Positions 48,081 through 56,881 of a DNA stretch of 64,000 nucleotides are shown here, one piece after another (positions within the stretch are counted from its first letter, which is position 1; the number at the start of each line of letters is the position of its first letter). A program made the translations under genes and the position numbers. Source of the stretch: Acidocella sp. (GTDB lineage Bacteria; Pseudomonadota; Alphaproteobacteria; Acetobacterales; Acetobacteraceae); the NCBI RefSeq assembly GCF_027352905.1, contig NZ_DAIEIF010000035.1:36032-100031 (forward strand). The letters are read 5' to 3'. Under the pieces are notes generated by a model, which ran no database searches, was not told the origin of the DNA, and worked only from the letters and a program-made list of their open reading frames with translations.

Positions 48081-49241
48081 TTATTCGGCGGCCTGGCTTG
48101 CCATCGTGCTTTTAAGCTGGCCACAGGCGGCGAGGATGTCGCGCCCGCGCGGAGCGCGGATGGGCGAGGCATAGCCCGCCTGCATGACGATGGCGGCGAA
48201 TTTCCTCAACGCCTCCGGGGTGGAGGGCGCGTAGGAGGAACCAGGCCAGGGGTTGAACGGGATCAGATTGACCTTGGCGGGCAGCCCGGCGATCAGCCGC
48301 ACCAACTCGCGCGCGTCCGCCTCTGAATCATTGATGCCCTTCAGCATGATGTATTCGAAGGTGATGCGGCGGGCGTTGGACGCGCCGGGATAGCGGCGGC
48401 AGGCGGCGATAAGGTCGCGGATGGGGTATTTGCGGTTGAGCGGCACCAGCTCGTCGCGCAGATCATCGCGCACCGCATGCAGGGAGATGGCGAGATTCAC
48501 ACCTAGCTCCGCGCCGGCGCGGTCCATCATCGGCACCACCCCAGAGGTGGAAAGGGTGATCCGCCGCCGCGACAAGGCGATGCCCTCGCCATCCATGACG
48601 ATCTTCATCGCCTTGGCGACATTCTCGTAATTATAGAGCGGCTCGCCCATGCCCATCAGCACGATGGTCGAGAGCAGGCGCGGCGTGTCCCCCTTGGGGC
48701 TCGGCCATTCGCCATAGGCGTCCCGCGCGGCCATGAACTGGCCGACGATCTCGGCGGCGGAGAGGTTGCGGGTGAGGCGCTGCGTGCCGGTATGGCAGAA
48801 ACGGCAGGAAAGTGTGCAGCCCACCTGGGAGGACAGGCAGACCGCGCCGCGATCCTCGCGCCGGTCGGGGATGTAGACGGTCTCCACCGCCTCGTGATCC
48901 CGGAAGCGGAACAGGAATTTACGTGTCTCGTCCTTGGAGAGCTGGTCCGCCGCCACCTCCGGCCGCCCGATGACAAAGCGCGCCGCCAGTTTTTCCCGCA
49001 AGGGCCGCGCGATGTTCGACATCGCGGCGAAATCCCGCACGCCCTGATGATAGATCCAATGCCATAATTGCTTGGCGCGGAAGGGCGGCTCGCCGATCTC
49101 CGCTACCTCCGCTGCCAGCTCCTCGCGCGAGAGGCCGGCGAGATCGCGCCGCCCATCCGCCAGCATGTGCGGCGGCGGCGCGAAATGCGCGGCCTTGGCG
49201 AGAATCCGCTCGCGCTCGGCGGCGGTGAGGTCGAGGTTCAC
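48081..49241 (-). CDS. rlmN: Dual-specificity RNA methyltransferase RlmN (radical SAM)
   Basis: RlmN makes 2-methyladenosine at A2503 of 23S rRNA and A37 of some tRNAs. The radical SAM cluster motif CTLSCRFC (three cysteines) and [10 protein letters not shown] are clear; FKAKQL-type [14 protein letters not shown] marks the N-terminus and the C-terminal AACGQL carries the methyl-accepting cysteine. GTG 49241 overlaps the upstream ialB-like stop by 4 bases; GTG 49247 is an alternative. Length is about 386 residues. Confidence 0.96.
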   Translation of the reverse strand: MNLDLTAAERERILAKAAHFAPPPHMLADGRRDLAGLSREELAAEVAEIGEPPFRAKQLWHWIYHQGVRDFAAMSNIARPLREKLAARFVIGRPEVAADQLSKDETRKFLFRFRDHEAVETVYIPDRREDRGAVCLSSQVGCTLSCRFCHTGTQRLTRNLSAAEIVGQFMAARDAYGEWPSPKGDTPRLLSTIVLMGMGEPLYNYENVAKAMKIVMDGEGIALSRRRITLSTSGVVPMMDRAGAELGVNLAISLHAVRDDLRDELVPLNRKYPIRDLIAACRRYPGASNARRITFEYIMLKGINDSEADARELVRLIAGLPAKVNLIPFNPWPGSSYAPSTPEALRKFAAIVMQAGYASPIRAPRGRDILAACGQLKSTMASQAAE

Positions 49242-49735
49242 GGACACGCGGTGGTGATCGCTTTATAGGCGTCGGAAAACCCGGCGAGGGAAAACTGGTC
49301 GGTGACGGTGATCTTGCCCCTCGGCCCCGGCCCGGTCACAGTGGCGCCGTCGCCCGCCTGGAAGGCGGCCACCGCATCCTTGCCGGAGGCGGTGAAAGCG
49401 AAATCCTGATCGGTATAAAAATCGAAGCTCTTGCTCCCCACGGTCAGGGTCACCTTGGCGTCCTTGGGGTAAATGTACCCGGCGGCGATGGACACCTCGT
49501 CGCGCGAGCCCTTGCGCTCGGTCACGGTCAGCATCACTTTGCCGCGGGACTGGATGGCGGGCTTTGAGCTTTGCACGCGAGTGAAGGCATAGCAGACCTT
49601 GCCGTCGCCGCTGCCATAGGTGGCGGCGATCCAGGCGCCATGCTGGCCGCCATTGGGGCCGAGTGGGGTAGGCCCCGCGGCCCAGGCGGCGGCGGGAGCG
49701 AGAGCGAGGATACAAGCGGCGAGCAGGGATTTCAT
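49238..49735 (-). CDS. IalB (invasion-associated locus B) family secreted protein
   Basis: This 165-residue protein begins with a signal peptide ([19 protein letters not shown], cleavage before AGP). The mature part has [13 protein letters not shown] and [17 protein letters not shown], as in the IalB family of periplasmic proteins common in alphaproteobacteria. The name comes from Bartonella; in non-pathogens the role is unknown. It overlaps rlmN by 4 bases, a conserved pairing. ATG 49735 was chosen because it starts the signal peptide. Confidence 0.88.
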   Translation of the reverse strand: MKSLLAACILALAPAAAWAAGPTPLGPNGGQHGAWIAATYGSGDGKVCYAFTRVQSSKPAIQSRGKVMLTVTERKGSRDEVSIAAGYIYPKDAKVTLTVGSKSFDFYTDQDFAFTASGKDAVAAFQAGDGATVTGPGPRGKITVTDQFSLAGFSDAYKAITTACP

Positions 49736-49786
49736 GCCTCTCTCTAACCCAGCCCCGCCCAGCATCTCAAGTTTTGGAGGAGCCCG

Positions 49787-50476
49787 ATGACCGATTACGT
49801 TTTCCCGCCGCCGCCCCGTAGCGCCGTGCCCGTCACGGATGGGGCGGGGCTGTTTCCCGTCCGCCGCGTTTTCTGCGTTGGGCGCAATTATGCCGCCCAT
49901 GCGCGGGAGATGGGCGGTAACCCGGAGCGGGAGCCGCCCTTCTTCTTCACCAAGCCCGCCGATGCGCTGGTCATCGCCGGGGCGGACACGCCCTATCCGC
50001 CCGCCACGGCCAACCTCCATCATGAAATCGAGCTGGTGGTCGCGCTCGGCGCCGGCGGCGCCGGGATCGCCCCGGAGCGCGCCCTGGATCTGGTTTTCGG
50101 CTATGCGGTGGGGTTGGATCTCACCCGGCGGGATTTGCAGGACGAGGCCAAGGCCGCGCGCCGGCCCTGGGACATGGCTAAGGGCTTCGACGCCTCCGCC
50201 CCCATCGGCGATATTGCCCCCGCCGCGCGTATCGGCCATCCCCGCGCCGGGCGCATCGCGCTGCGCGTGAATGGCGCGGCGCGGCAGGAGGGCGATCTCG
50301 CCGACCAGATCTGGCCGGTGCCGGAGATCATCGCCCACCTCTCCCGCCTGGTGCGGCTGGCGGCGGGGGATCTCATCTTCACCGGCACGCTGGAAGGGGT
50401 GGGCCCGCTCCGGCGCGGCGACGCGCTGCATGGCGAGATCGCGGGGGTGGGCGCGCTGCGCACCCGCATCGTGTGA
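49787..50476 (+). CDS. Fumarylacetoacetate hydrolase family protein
   Basis: This 229-residue protein has the FAH fold with metal-binding acids: [38 protein letters not shown] and [12 protein letters not shown], and ends in [17 protein letters not shown]. Members of this short group act as acylpyruvate hydrolases, oxaloacetate decarboxylases or maleylpyruvate isomerases. The reaction cannot be decided here. It is divergent from ialB and convergent with the DUF445 gene; the two stops are adjacent. Confidence 0.88.
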   Translation: MTDYVFPPPPRSAVPVTDGAGLFPVRRVFCVGRNYAAHAREMGGNPEREPPFFFTKPADALVIAGADTPYPPATANLHHEIELVVALGAGGAGIAPERALDLVFGYAVGLDLTRRDLQDEAKAARRPWDMAKGFDASAPIGDIAPAARIGHPRAGRIALRVNGAARQEGDLADQIWPVPEIIAHLSRLVRLAAGDLIFTGTLEGVGPLRRGDALHGEIAGVGALRTRIV

Positions 50477-51745
50477 TCAGCCGGGGGGAACCGGCAGGTA
50501 ACGGAACAGCAGGTGCAGCGCCGCGCCGAGCAGAAACCCGACCAGCGTGCCGTTCACCCGGATATATTGCAGATCCTTGCCGACGCGCAGCTCCAGCTTC
50601 TCGGTGATCGTCCTGGCGTCCCACGCCCCCACCACCTGGCCGATGAATTTCGCCCCCTCCGCCTGGGCGCTGGGCAGCAGGCGCAGAATCATGGTCTGCA
50701 CGGCCTGGTTCAGCCGGGACTGGGCCGCCGGATCCTGGCCCAGCACCTCCGCCAGATTACCCAGCGCCGCCTCGATCACCGCGACCGAGCGGCCATGCGG
50801 GTTGGCGGCGTCCAGCTCCAGGGCGCGGCGCAGCCGCGACCACACATCCCACACCCAGGCCTGCACCGATTCATGCGCCAGCGCGGATTTGAGCGCCTGG
50901 CTCAATTCGGCCGCCCGTTCCGGGTCGGTTTCGAATTTCCGAATCTCCGCGCGGACCCATTCATCGAACGCCTCGCGGATCTCCGAGGAATCGGGATTCA
51001 CCTTGTCCAATTCGTGGTTCACGGCGGCTAGCACCCGGCGGGCGATGGCCGCGCCGATCGCCCAGCCCACCAGCTTGCCGCCATGCTCGGCCACGCGCTC
51101 CTTGATCGCCTCTTGCAGGCTCTCCTCCCGCGCCGCCAGCAATTCCTTCACCTGGTTGAGCAGAAAGGAGAACATTTCCTGATGCCGTCCGCCCTCCACC
51201 AGCCCGGTAAGGGCCCGCGCCACCACGGCCCCGGCGGCGCGCCCGCTCACCAGCTTGGGCAGCAGCCGCTTGGCCAGGCGGCGGGCGCGGCCATCCTCTA
51301 TGCTGGCGAGTAGCCTGGGCAGCATCCTGGCCAGGGCCTCGGCCAAGGGGCGGGCGGCGGCGGGATCGCTCAAAAAACGCCGCAGAATCGCCGCGGAATC
51401 GAGAGTTCCGAGAAATTTGCGGAGATCCGCCTCGGTAAAAACATGGTTAGCGACGAACCGCCCCAGCGCGTCGCCGAGGCGCTGCTTCTGGGCGGGGAGT
51501 ATGGCGGTATGGGGAATCGGCAGCCCCAGCGGATGCCGGAACAAGGCGGTGACCGCGAACCAATCCGCCACTCCGCCGATGAACCCCGCCTTGGCGGCGT
51601 CCCGCAGCAGCAGGGTCCAGCCCGAGGGCGGCAGCCAATAACTCGCCACGGCCAGGGCGGCCATGAGCAGCAGCAGGCCGGAAGCGATTCGCTGATGCCG
51701 GCGGAAATTGGCGCGCAGGGCGGCATCGGGGTCGGGCGGCGTCAT
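50477..51745 (-). CDS. DUF445 family membrane protein
   Basis: This 422-residue protein is of the DUF445 (YjiN-like) family. It has an N-terminal membrane hairpin (SGLLLLMAALAVASYWL), the family motif FIGGVADWFAVTALFRHPLGLP, a long predicted helical middle region and a C-terminal span (LVGFLLGAALHLLFRYL). The function is not established. ATG 51745 (MTPPDPDAALRANFRRHQ) was chosen; the frame is open to 51889. A 12-base palindrome (CTCGCTAGCGAG, 51765-51776) lies just upstream of this start. Confidence 0.87.
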   Translation of the reverse strand: MTPPDPDAALRANFRRHQRIASGLLLLMAALAVASYWLPPSGWTLLLRDAAKAGFIGGVADWFAVTALFRHPLGLPIPHTAILPAQKQRLGDALGRFVANHVFTEADLRKFLGTLDSAAILRRFLSDPAAARPLAEALARMLPRLLASIEDGRARRLAKRLLPKLVSGRAAGAVVARALTGLVEGGRHQEMFSFLLNQVKELLAAREESLQEAIKERVAEHGGKLVGWAIGAAIARRVLAAVNHELDKVNPDSSEIREAFDEWVRAEIRKFETDPERAAELSQALKSALAHESVQAWVWDVWSRLRRALELDAANPHGRSVAVIEAALGNLAEVLGQDPAAQSRLNQAVQTMILRLLPSAQAEGAKFIGQVVGAWDARTITEKLELRVGKDLQYIRVNGTLVGFLLGAALHLLFRYLPVPPG

Positions 51746-51816
51746 GGCGTCCAACTTAACCGACCTCGCTAGCGAGTCGATTCGCGCGGCGCGCTCGCCG
51801 GGTTTGTGGGTTTTTG

Positions 51817-51846
51817 TTGCATTCAGAGAAATATAAGGCGCATAAT
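51817..51846 (+). promoter_or_regulatory. Promoter of the small membrane protein gene
   Basis: TTGCAT (51817-51822) and CATAAT (51841-51846) are 18 bases apart. A start near 51853 would give a leader of about 40 bases with GGAGG in it. Confidence 0.6.
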
Positions 51847-51893
51847 TCCAATGGAAATGCAAGGATGCCATCGCAAGATGGAGGCGCAATATT

Positions 51894-52049
51894 ATGAAAG
51901 TGAAAGATTTATCAAAAAATCCTCCCCGCCGGACGCGCCCGCGCGTCAGCCGCGCGCGCCGGGGCGGCGGGATCCTTCCCCTGTTGCTGGGGCTGGGCTG
52001 CGCCGCGCTGGTTCTGGCGGGGATGTGGCTGGCCTATACTTACGGGTAG
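51894..52049 (+). CDS. Small single-span membrane protein, 51 residues
   Basis: The frame encodes 51 residues with a very basic N-terminal half (PPRRTRPRVSRARRGGG) and one hydrophobic segment (ILPLLLGLGCAALVLAGMWL). The arginine-rich side would stay in the cytoplasm. GGAGG (51880-51884) lies 9 bases before the ATG and a good promoter lies further upstream, which supports a real gene. I do not recognise a family. It sits between the divergent DUF445 gene and the MBL hydrolase. Confidence 0.6.
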   Translation: MKVKDLSKNPPRRTRPRVSRARRGGGILPLLLGLGCAALVLAGMWLAYTYG

Positions 52050-52123
52050 GGTTTCCTACTTTCGGGTAGATTTTTCGCGGCAGGATGGTTGCCTAAACCT
52101 TACGCGCTGCGCATGATGGCGCC

Positions 52124-53074
52124 ATGGGTTTTCTTTCCGAACCGCCGCCGCCGCGCGGCGCCGCTCTTGATGTATTGCCAGGCATACGCCGCGTCGTCGC
52201 CGACAATCCCAGCGTGATGACCTATCATGGCACCAATACCTATCTGATCGAGGATGAATCCGGCCTCGTGGTCATCGATCCCGGCCCGGACGATCCGGCG
52301 CATGTGCGGGATATCCTCGCCGCGGCGAATGGCACGCCGGTCGCGCTGATCCTCCTCACTCACGCCCATAAGGACCATTACGGGGCGCTGAATATGTTGC
52401 GGCAGGCGACCAGCGCCAAGGTCGCGGCCTATGAGGCGCCCGGCAATCCAGGGATCCAGCCGGATATCAAACTGGCCGACGGCGCCCGCATCGGCGGCTT
52501 CACCGCGGTTTACACGCCCGGCCACGCCCCGGACCATCTCTGCTTCCAGTATTATGGCGAGAATGGCGAGAAGATTCTCTTCAGCGGCGATCACGTCATG
52601 TCCTGGTCCTCCTCCATCGTCAGCCCGCCGGATGGCGACATGAGCGATTATTACCGTTCGCTCGAACGGCTGCTGGAACGTGATGACGATCTTTTCCTCT
52701 CCGGCCACGGCCCCTTGCTGCGCGAGCCCCGGCTTCTCACCGCGGCGCTGCTCGCCAACCGGCAGATGCGTGAGCGCGCCATTCTCACCGCGATGAAGGC
52801 GCAGCGCACCGCCAGCGTGGCCAGCCTGGCCGCCCGGCTCTACCACAAGCTCGACCCCAAGCTGAAAATAGCGGCGCAACGCAACGTCCTCGCCCATCTG
52901 CTGAAGCTGGAAAAGGAAGGCATCGTCACCGAGCTGGAGCCGGAAGCGGAATTGCCGCCGGACGACCCCGCCGCGCTCATGGCCCCGGATGACGAAAAGA
53001 AGCCGGAAAACCCCGATCTCGTCATCAGCAAGAAGGACGCGCGCCGCCGCTTCGGCTTGGCGGGCCTGGGTTAG
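52124..53074 (+). CDS. MBL-fold metallo-hydrolase (LACTB2-like)
   Basis: This 316-residue metallo-beta-lactamase fold protein has the metal motif THAHKDH (His80, His82, Asp84, His85), the later TPGHAPDHLCFQ, FSGDHVM and SGHGPLL. A C-terminal winged-helix-like part (ARLYHKLDPKLKIAAQRNVLA) is as in LACTB2-type proteins, some of which cut RNA. The substrate is not known. It is convergent with the AlkA-like gene. Confidence 0.86.
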   Translation: MGFLSEPPPPRGAALDVLPGIRRVVADNPSVMTYHGTNTYLIEDESGLVVIDPGPDDPAHVRDILAAANGTPVALILLTHAHKDHYGALNMLRQATSAKVAAYEAPGNPGIQPDIKLADGARIGGFTAVYTPGHAPDHLCFQYYGENGEKILFSGDHVMSWSSSIVSPPDGDMSDYYRSLERLLERDDDLFLSGHGPLLREPRLLTAALLANRQMRERAILTAMKAQRTASVASLAARLYHKLDPKLKIAAQRNVLAHLLKLEKEGIVTELEPEAELPPDDPAALMAPDDEKKPENPDLVISKKDARRRFGLAGLG

Positions 53075-53087
53075 CCGCCGGGCGGGT

Positions 53088-53792
53088 TCAGGCTTTGCTC
53101 AAGGCCATGCCGGGTTTTTTCGCCTCATCCGCCGCCCGCCAGAAATAAAGCGCGGCCAAGGTGCGGTGGGGGGCGTAGGCCTGGCCGATTTCGGCGAGGT
53201 CGCGCGGCCGGGGCTGGGCCGCCAGCCCATGCACCAGGCGGTACCCCTCCCGCACGCCGAAATCATCCACGGGAAACACGTCCCGGCGGCGAAGGGTAAA
53301 AATCAGCAGCATCTCCACGGTCCAGCGCCCCACGCCGCGTATGGCCGTGAGCCGGGTGATCAGCGCCTCGTCGGAGAGCCGGCTGGCACGGGCGCGGCTG
53401 GGAATGGTGCCGTCCGCCGCCTTGGCGGCGATATCGCGCAAAGCCGCGATTTTTCCGCCCGAAAATCCGCATTCGCGCAGCGCCTCATCGGGCAAGCTGA
53501 GCAGCGCCGCAGGGTCCGGCAGCGCGCCACCCGTCATCGCCTTCAGCCGCGCGAGAATGGCCAGCGCCGCGTTGGCATGGAGCTGCTGATGCGCGACGGC
53601 GGAGAGCAGCGCGTGGTAAGGCTCGGAGGCCTCGCGCGGGCGCGGCGCGAGCGGGCCGACCCGGGCGATCAGCGCCCCCAGCTTCTCATCCGCCCGCGCC
53701 AGATGCGCCGCGGCGCCACCCAGGCGCCTAGCCAACCCCTGTAACCCTATGGAGAATGAAAAATCTTGCTTTGCAGGATATGGGGCATACAA
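53088..53792 (-). CDS. DNA-3-methyladenine glycosylase II (AlkA-like)
   Basis: This is an HhH-GPD base-excision enzyme of 234 residues. The helix-hairpin-helix LTAIRGVGRWTVEMLLI is followed by the catalytic Asp in VFPVDDFGVR. YHALLSAVAHQQLHANAALA is the typical N-terminal motif. It lacks the N-terminal domain of E. coli AlkA, so it is the short form common in alphaproteobacteria. The start (TTG 53792) is uncertain; a later start is possible. Confidence 0.86.
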   Translation of the reverse strand: MYAPYPAKQDFSFSIGLQGLARRLGGAAAHLARADEKLGALIARVGPLAPRPREASEPYHALLSAVAHQQLHANAALAILARLKAMTGGALPDPAALLSLPDEALRECGFSGGKIAALRDIAAKAADGTIPSRARASRLSDEALITRLTAIRGVGRWTVEMLLIFTLRRRDVFPVDDFGVREGYRLVHGLAAQPRPRDLAEIGQAYAPHRTLAALYFWRAADEAKKPGMALSKA

Positions 53793-53890
53793 AAACCGGC
53801 TTTTTCTTGGCCGCGATGGGGATAGACATATTTCCTATCTGATTACTCTGATGTAGAATTCGCCGGTTTCGTCGGCCGAGGACCATATTC

Positions 53891-54331
53891 ATGCTGTCCC
53901 AGAAATGTAAATACGCCCTTCTGGCGCTGATGGCGCTGGCGCGCGAGCCCAGTGACAAGCTGCTCCTGGTCTCGGAGATCGCCGAGCGCGAAAATCTTCC
54001 CCGTAAATTTCTGGAAGCCATTCTGCTGGAACTCAACCGCAACGGCCTCGTCCGCTCCCGGCGGGGGCGGGGCGGGGGCTATGCGCTCGCCAAGCCGGCG
54101 GATCTCATCACCTTCGGCCAGGTGGTGCGCATCATGGATGGGCCTCTGGCGCCGTTGGCCTGCGTCTCGGTCAATTATTATCGCCGTTGCGATGAATGCC
54201 GCGACGAGCAGAATTGCGAAATTCGCCGGGTGATGCGCAGGGTGCGCGATGCCATCGCCGCGGAGCTGGATGGCACTTCCCTCGCCCAGGCGCTGGCCGA
54301 GGGCCGGCCGGTGCCCGGTATGGCCGCATAG
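53891..54331 (+). CDS. Rrf2 family transcriptional regulator
   Basis: This 146-residue regulator has the Rrf2 winged helix (MLSQKCKYALLALMALARE, LPRKFLEAILLELNRNGLVR, RRGRGGGYALAKP). The C-terminal part has four cysteines (91, 100, 103, 109; CVSVNYYRRC, CRDEQNC), near the three that hold an Fe-S cluster in IscR-type members. It is therefore likely a redox or iron-sulphur sensor. Two direct TCTGAT repeats lie just upstream. The targets are unknown; no isc or suf genes are close. Confidence 0.88.
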   Translation: MLSQKCKYALLALMALAREPSDKLLLVSEIAERENLPRKFLEAILLELNRNGLVRSRRGRGGGYALAKPADLITFGQVVRIMDGPLAPLACVSVNYYRRCDECRDEQNCEIRRVMRRVRDAIAAELDGTSLAQALAEGRPVPGMAA

Positions 54332-54342
54332 CGGCGGCGCCC

Positions 54343-54993
54343 TCAGGCGGCCGATACACCCGCGTAATCGAAAAAATTCGCGAGGGGAGAGGTGCGGGCG
54401 ATGAAAGCCCGCAAGGGCGGATGCTGCCAGCCCTCCGGCCCGATAATGGCCGAAACCGGCGCGAAAAATTCGTGGGCGTGGGGAATCTGGCTGGCGGCGA
54501 AGGCCGCGTAATGGCGCTGGCGCAGCGCGTACATCACCCGGATATCGCGCACCGGCAGGACCAGCGGGGCGGCAGGGGGATGCCGCAACAAGCCGGTATA
54601 GCGCCAGCGCGGCATCGCATGGGTGGCGGAGACGGGCTGCATCAGCCAATCGGCCGAGCACACCGCGAGCATGGAGTGCATGGAGGGCGCGAAGCGTGAC
54701 CGCTTATCCAACAGATTGGGATAAGACCCGCAAGCCTCGATGGCGAAGATGTCGACGAACGGATCGGCCTCGGTGCCGCCGAAGCAAAGCCAGAGGCCGT
54801 CCGGATGGGTGCGAAGCCGGTTGGAGCCGGGCAGTTTGAGATGGGGCTGGTCGGGATCGTCCAATGTACCGGGGCGGGCACGCATCCAGGCGCCGTAAGC
54901 GCCCATGTGATGATCCTTGAGACCGGGCGGATGCTGCGGCCATGTCCGCAATTTCTGGCGAACGAGGGCATCCATTGAAGCAAAGGCATCCAT
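54343..54993 (-). CDS. Conserved hypothetical protein, function unknown
   Basis: This is a 216-residue soluble protein that I do not recognise. It has no signal peptide or membrane segment. It is rich in Pro, His, Trp and Arg, with the block VDIFAIEACGSYPNLLDKRS and later HAMPRWRYTGLL. AGGAG lies 7 bases before ATG 54993. It faces the Rrf2 gene tail to tail, with a 12-base gap. The codon usage matches the GC-rich surroundings, so it is likely a native gene. Confidence 0.6.
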   Translation of the reverse strand: MDAFASMDALVRQKLRTWPQHPPGLKDHHMGAYGAWMRARPGTLDDPDQPHLKLPGSNRLRTHPDGLWLCFGGTEADPFVDIFAIEACGSYPNLLDKRSRFAPSMHSMLAVCSADWLMQPVSATHAMPRWRYTGLLRHPPAAPLVLPVRDIRVMYALRQRHYAAFAASQIPHAHEFFAPVSAIIGPEGWQHPPLRAFIARTSPLANFFDYAGVSAA

Positions 54994-55402
54994 ACATTAA
55001 CTCCTGACCAGTAATCTTCTGCAACCTAAGGTAGAATACTGACCAAAAGCGACTCGGATGCAAGCGTTTTTTTATTTAATTTAACCTGATTCGCAAGATT
55101 TGGTTACAGCAACGATCTGGAATCAATGATAATTACCTGAAAATACGAAACTTCCCCATTGTCGATCCGCTCCTGGCGGTTTCCATTATTTTTACCTCTG
55201 GTTCATGTCTTGTCCACATGCCAAACGCGGCTTGAGCATGGCCCCTCGCATTTCCCAGCCGTGGCCAAACCCGCGCAGGAATGCCAAAAGACGCAAGGAT
55301 TTGTCAGGAGAACCGACCTTCCGGCGCTTGCCTTGGGCATGGGGCCTATGGTTCTGTTTCTCCAACACCGCTAAATAGGCGGAACAGGGAGTTTTGTAGA
55401 CC
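54994..55402. other. Largest gene-free stretch
   Basis: This 409-base gap separates the unknown minus-strand gene from the NodT-type gene. Bases about 55060-55200 are AT-richer than the surroundings. On the minus strand TTGCAT (55058-55063) and TATTCT (55033-55038), 19 bases apart, may promote the unknown gene. A 71-codon frame at 55159-55374 looks non-coding (no family, no ribosome site). I see no RNA gene or clear terminator. Confidence 0.5.
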
Positions 55403-56872
55403 GTGTCATTGAGTTGCCTGCGCCGTGGCCTAGCTGGCTCTGCCCTGTCTTTCGGCCTTCTCGCGGCGCTTTCCGGCTGCATGGTCGGGCCGGATTTCCA
55501 CCCCCCGCGCGCCGCCACCCCCACCGCCTATCTCAACGATTCCCCGGCCGGCATGCCCTATGTGTCCGGTGACGCGGTGGACCCCCAATGGTGGAACAGC
55601 TTCAACGACCCGGTGCTCACCCGGCTGGAGGCGCGGGCGGTGGCGCAGAACCTCGATCTGCAGATCGCCACGCAGCGCCTGCTGGAGGCTGAGGCGCAGG
55701 CCCAGATCCAGGGTGCCGCGCTCTATCCCAACCTCAGCGGCAACGCCAGCTATTCCCGCAACAAGATCAGCGATAACAGCCCGCTCGGCGTGCTGGGCTC
55801 GGTTCTCGGCTTCCCGGGCGCCACCCAGCCTTATAATCTCTACCAATACGGGCTGCAGACGATGTTCGACCTCGATCTTTGGGGCAAGAACCGCCGCGCC
55901 GTGGAGGCGGCGGTCGCCAATGCCCGCGCCTCGGAGGATGCCCGCCGCGCCGCCCTGCTCAATGTGGAGGCCAGCGTCGCCAGCGATTACGTCCAGCTGC
56001 GCGGCACCCAGGCCATCCTCCAGATCACCCAGCAGAACCTGCAATCCGCGAACCAGCTCGTCCAGCTCACCACCGAGCGCGAGGCGGCGGGGCTCACCAC
56101 CGCGCTCGACGTCGCCAACGCCAAGGCGACGGCGGCGCAGATCGCCGCCCAGATCCCGCCGCTCATCGCCCAGCGGGACACGTTCATCAGCCAGATCGGC
56201 CTGTTGCTGGCGCAGACGCCGGAGGGCATGCCGCCCGAGCTGCTCAACCCCGCCCCGGTGCCGCCCACCCCGCCGGTGGTGCCGGTCGGCCTGCCCGCGG
56301 AGCTGCTGACCCGCCGGCCGGATGTGCGCGAGGCGTTGAACAACCTCCACGCCGCCACCGCCCAGATCGGCGTGGCCAAGGCCGCCTTCTTCCCGGACAT
56401 CACCTTATCCGCCAACGCCTCGCTGCAGGGGTTGGAGCTGAGCAACATGGATGAGTGGAAATCCTTGAACTATGCGTTCGGCCCCACCGTCACCCTGCCG
56501 CTCTTCGAGGGCGGCCAGCTGCGCGGCCAGCTCCATTTGCGCGAGGCCCAGCAGAAGGAAGCCGCCATCAACTACGCCAAAACGGTCCTCACCGCCTTCA
56601 CCCAGGTCAACACCGCGCTGGTGACCTATGCGCAGGAGCACGCCGCCCAGGCCGCCCTGCAAACGGATGTGGAGCAGAGCCGCATCGCCATGGGGCTGGC
56701 GGAGGAGCAGTATAAGGAAGGGCTGGTGGACTACCTCTCGGTGCTGAACGCCCAGCAAGCCTACCTCGCCGCGCAGCAGAACCAGGCCCAGTCCCTGGAA
56801 AAACTCGGCACGGACCTCGTCACCCTCTACCAGGCGCTAGGCGGGGGATGGGAAGGGGAATTTCCCCGATAG
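55403..56872 (+). CDS. NodT family outer-membrane efflux lipoprotein
   Basis: This 489-residue channel of tripartite efflux pumps has a lipoprotein signal (FGLLAALSGC, lipid at Cys about 26) and two OEP repeats. Markers are MVGPDFHPP, WWNSFNDPVLTRLEARAV, LLTRRPDVREALNNL and KEGLVDYLSVLNAQQAYL. GTG start. No pump genes are adjacent; the EmrAB-like pair at 29.3-31.9 kb is the only candidate in the window. Immediately after its stop the base composition changes sharply to AT-rich. Confidence 0.92.
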   Translation: MSLSCLRRGLAGSALSFGLLAALSGCMVGPDFHPPRAATPTAYLNDSPAGMPYVSGDAVDPQWWNSFNDPVLTRLEARAVAQNLDLQIATQRLLEAEAQAQIQGAALYPNLSGNASYSRNKISDNSPLGVLGSVLGFPGATQPYNLYQYGLQTMFDLDLWGKNRRAVEAAVANARASEDARRAALLNVEASVASDYVQLRGTQAILQITQQNLQSANQLVQLTTEREAAGLTTALDVANAKATAAQIAAQIPPLIAQRDTFISQIGLLLAQTPEGMPPELLNPAPVPPTPPVVPVGLPAELLTRRPDVREALNNLHAATAQIGVAKAAFFPDITLSANASLQGLELSNMDEWKSLNYAFGPTVTLPLFEGGQLRGQLHLREAQQKEAAINYAKTVLTAFTQVNTALVTYAQEHAAQAALQTDVEQSRIAMGLAEEQYKEGLVDYLSVLNAQQAYLAAQQNQAQSLEKLGTDLVTLYQALGGGWEGEFPR

Positions 56873-56881
56873 GAGAATTTT

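Noticed and set aside
49238..49735. IalB-like protein as a sign of a pathogen
   Set aside because: The family is common in free-living alphaproteobacteria; nothing else in the window suggests virulence.
55159..55374. 71-codon plus-strand frame in the largest intergenic gap
   Set aside because: No ribosome site, no recognisable segment and it abuts the NodT gene leader; probably chance.
56855..56867. GGGGAA-T-TTCCCC palindrome at the end of the NodT gene considered as a terminator or island attachment site
   Set aside because: It is inside the coding sequence, is short, lacks a T-run and has no partner copy at the other edge of the island.
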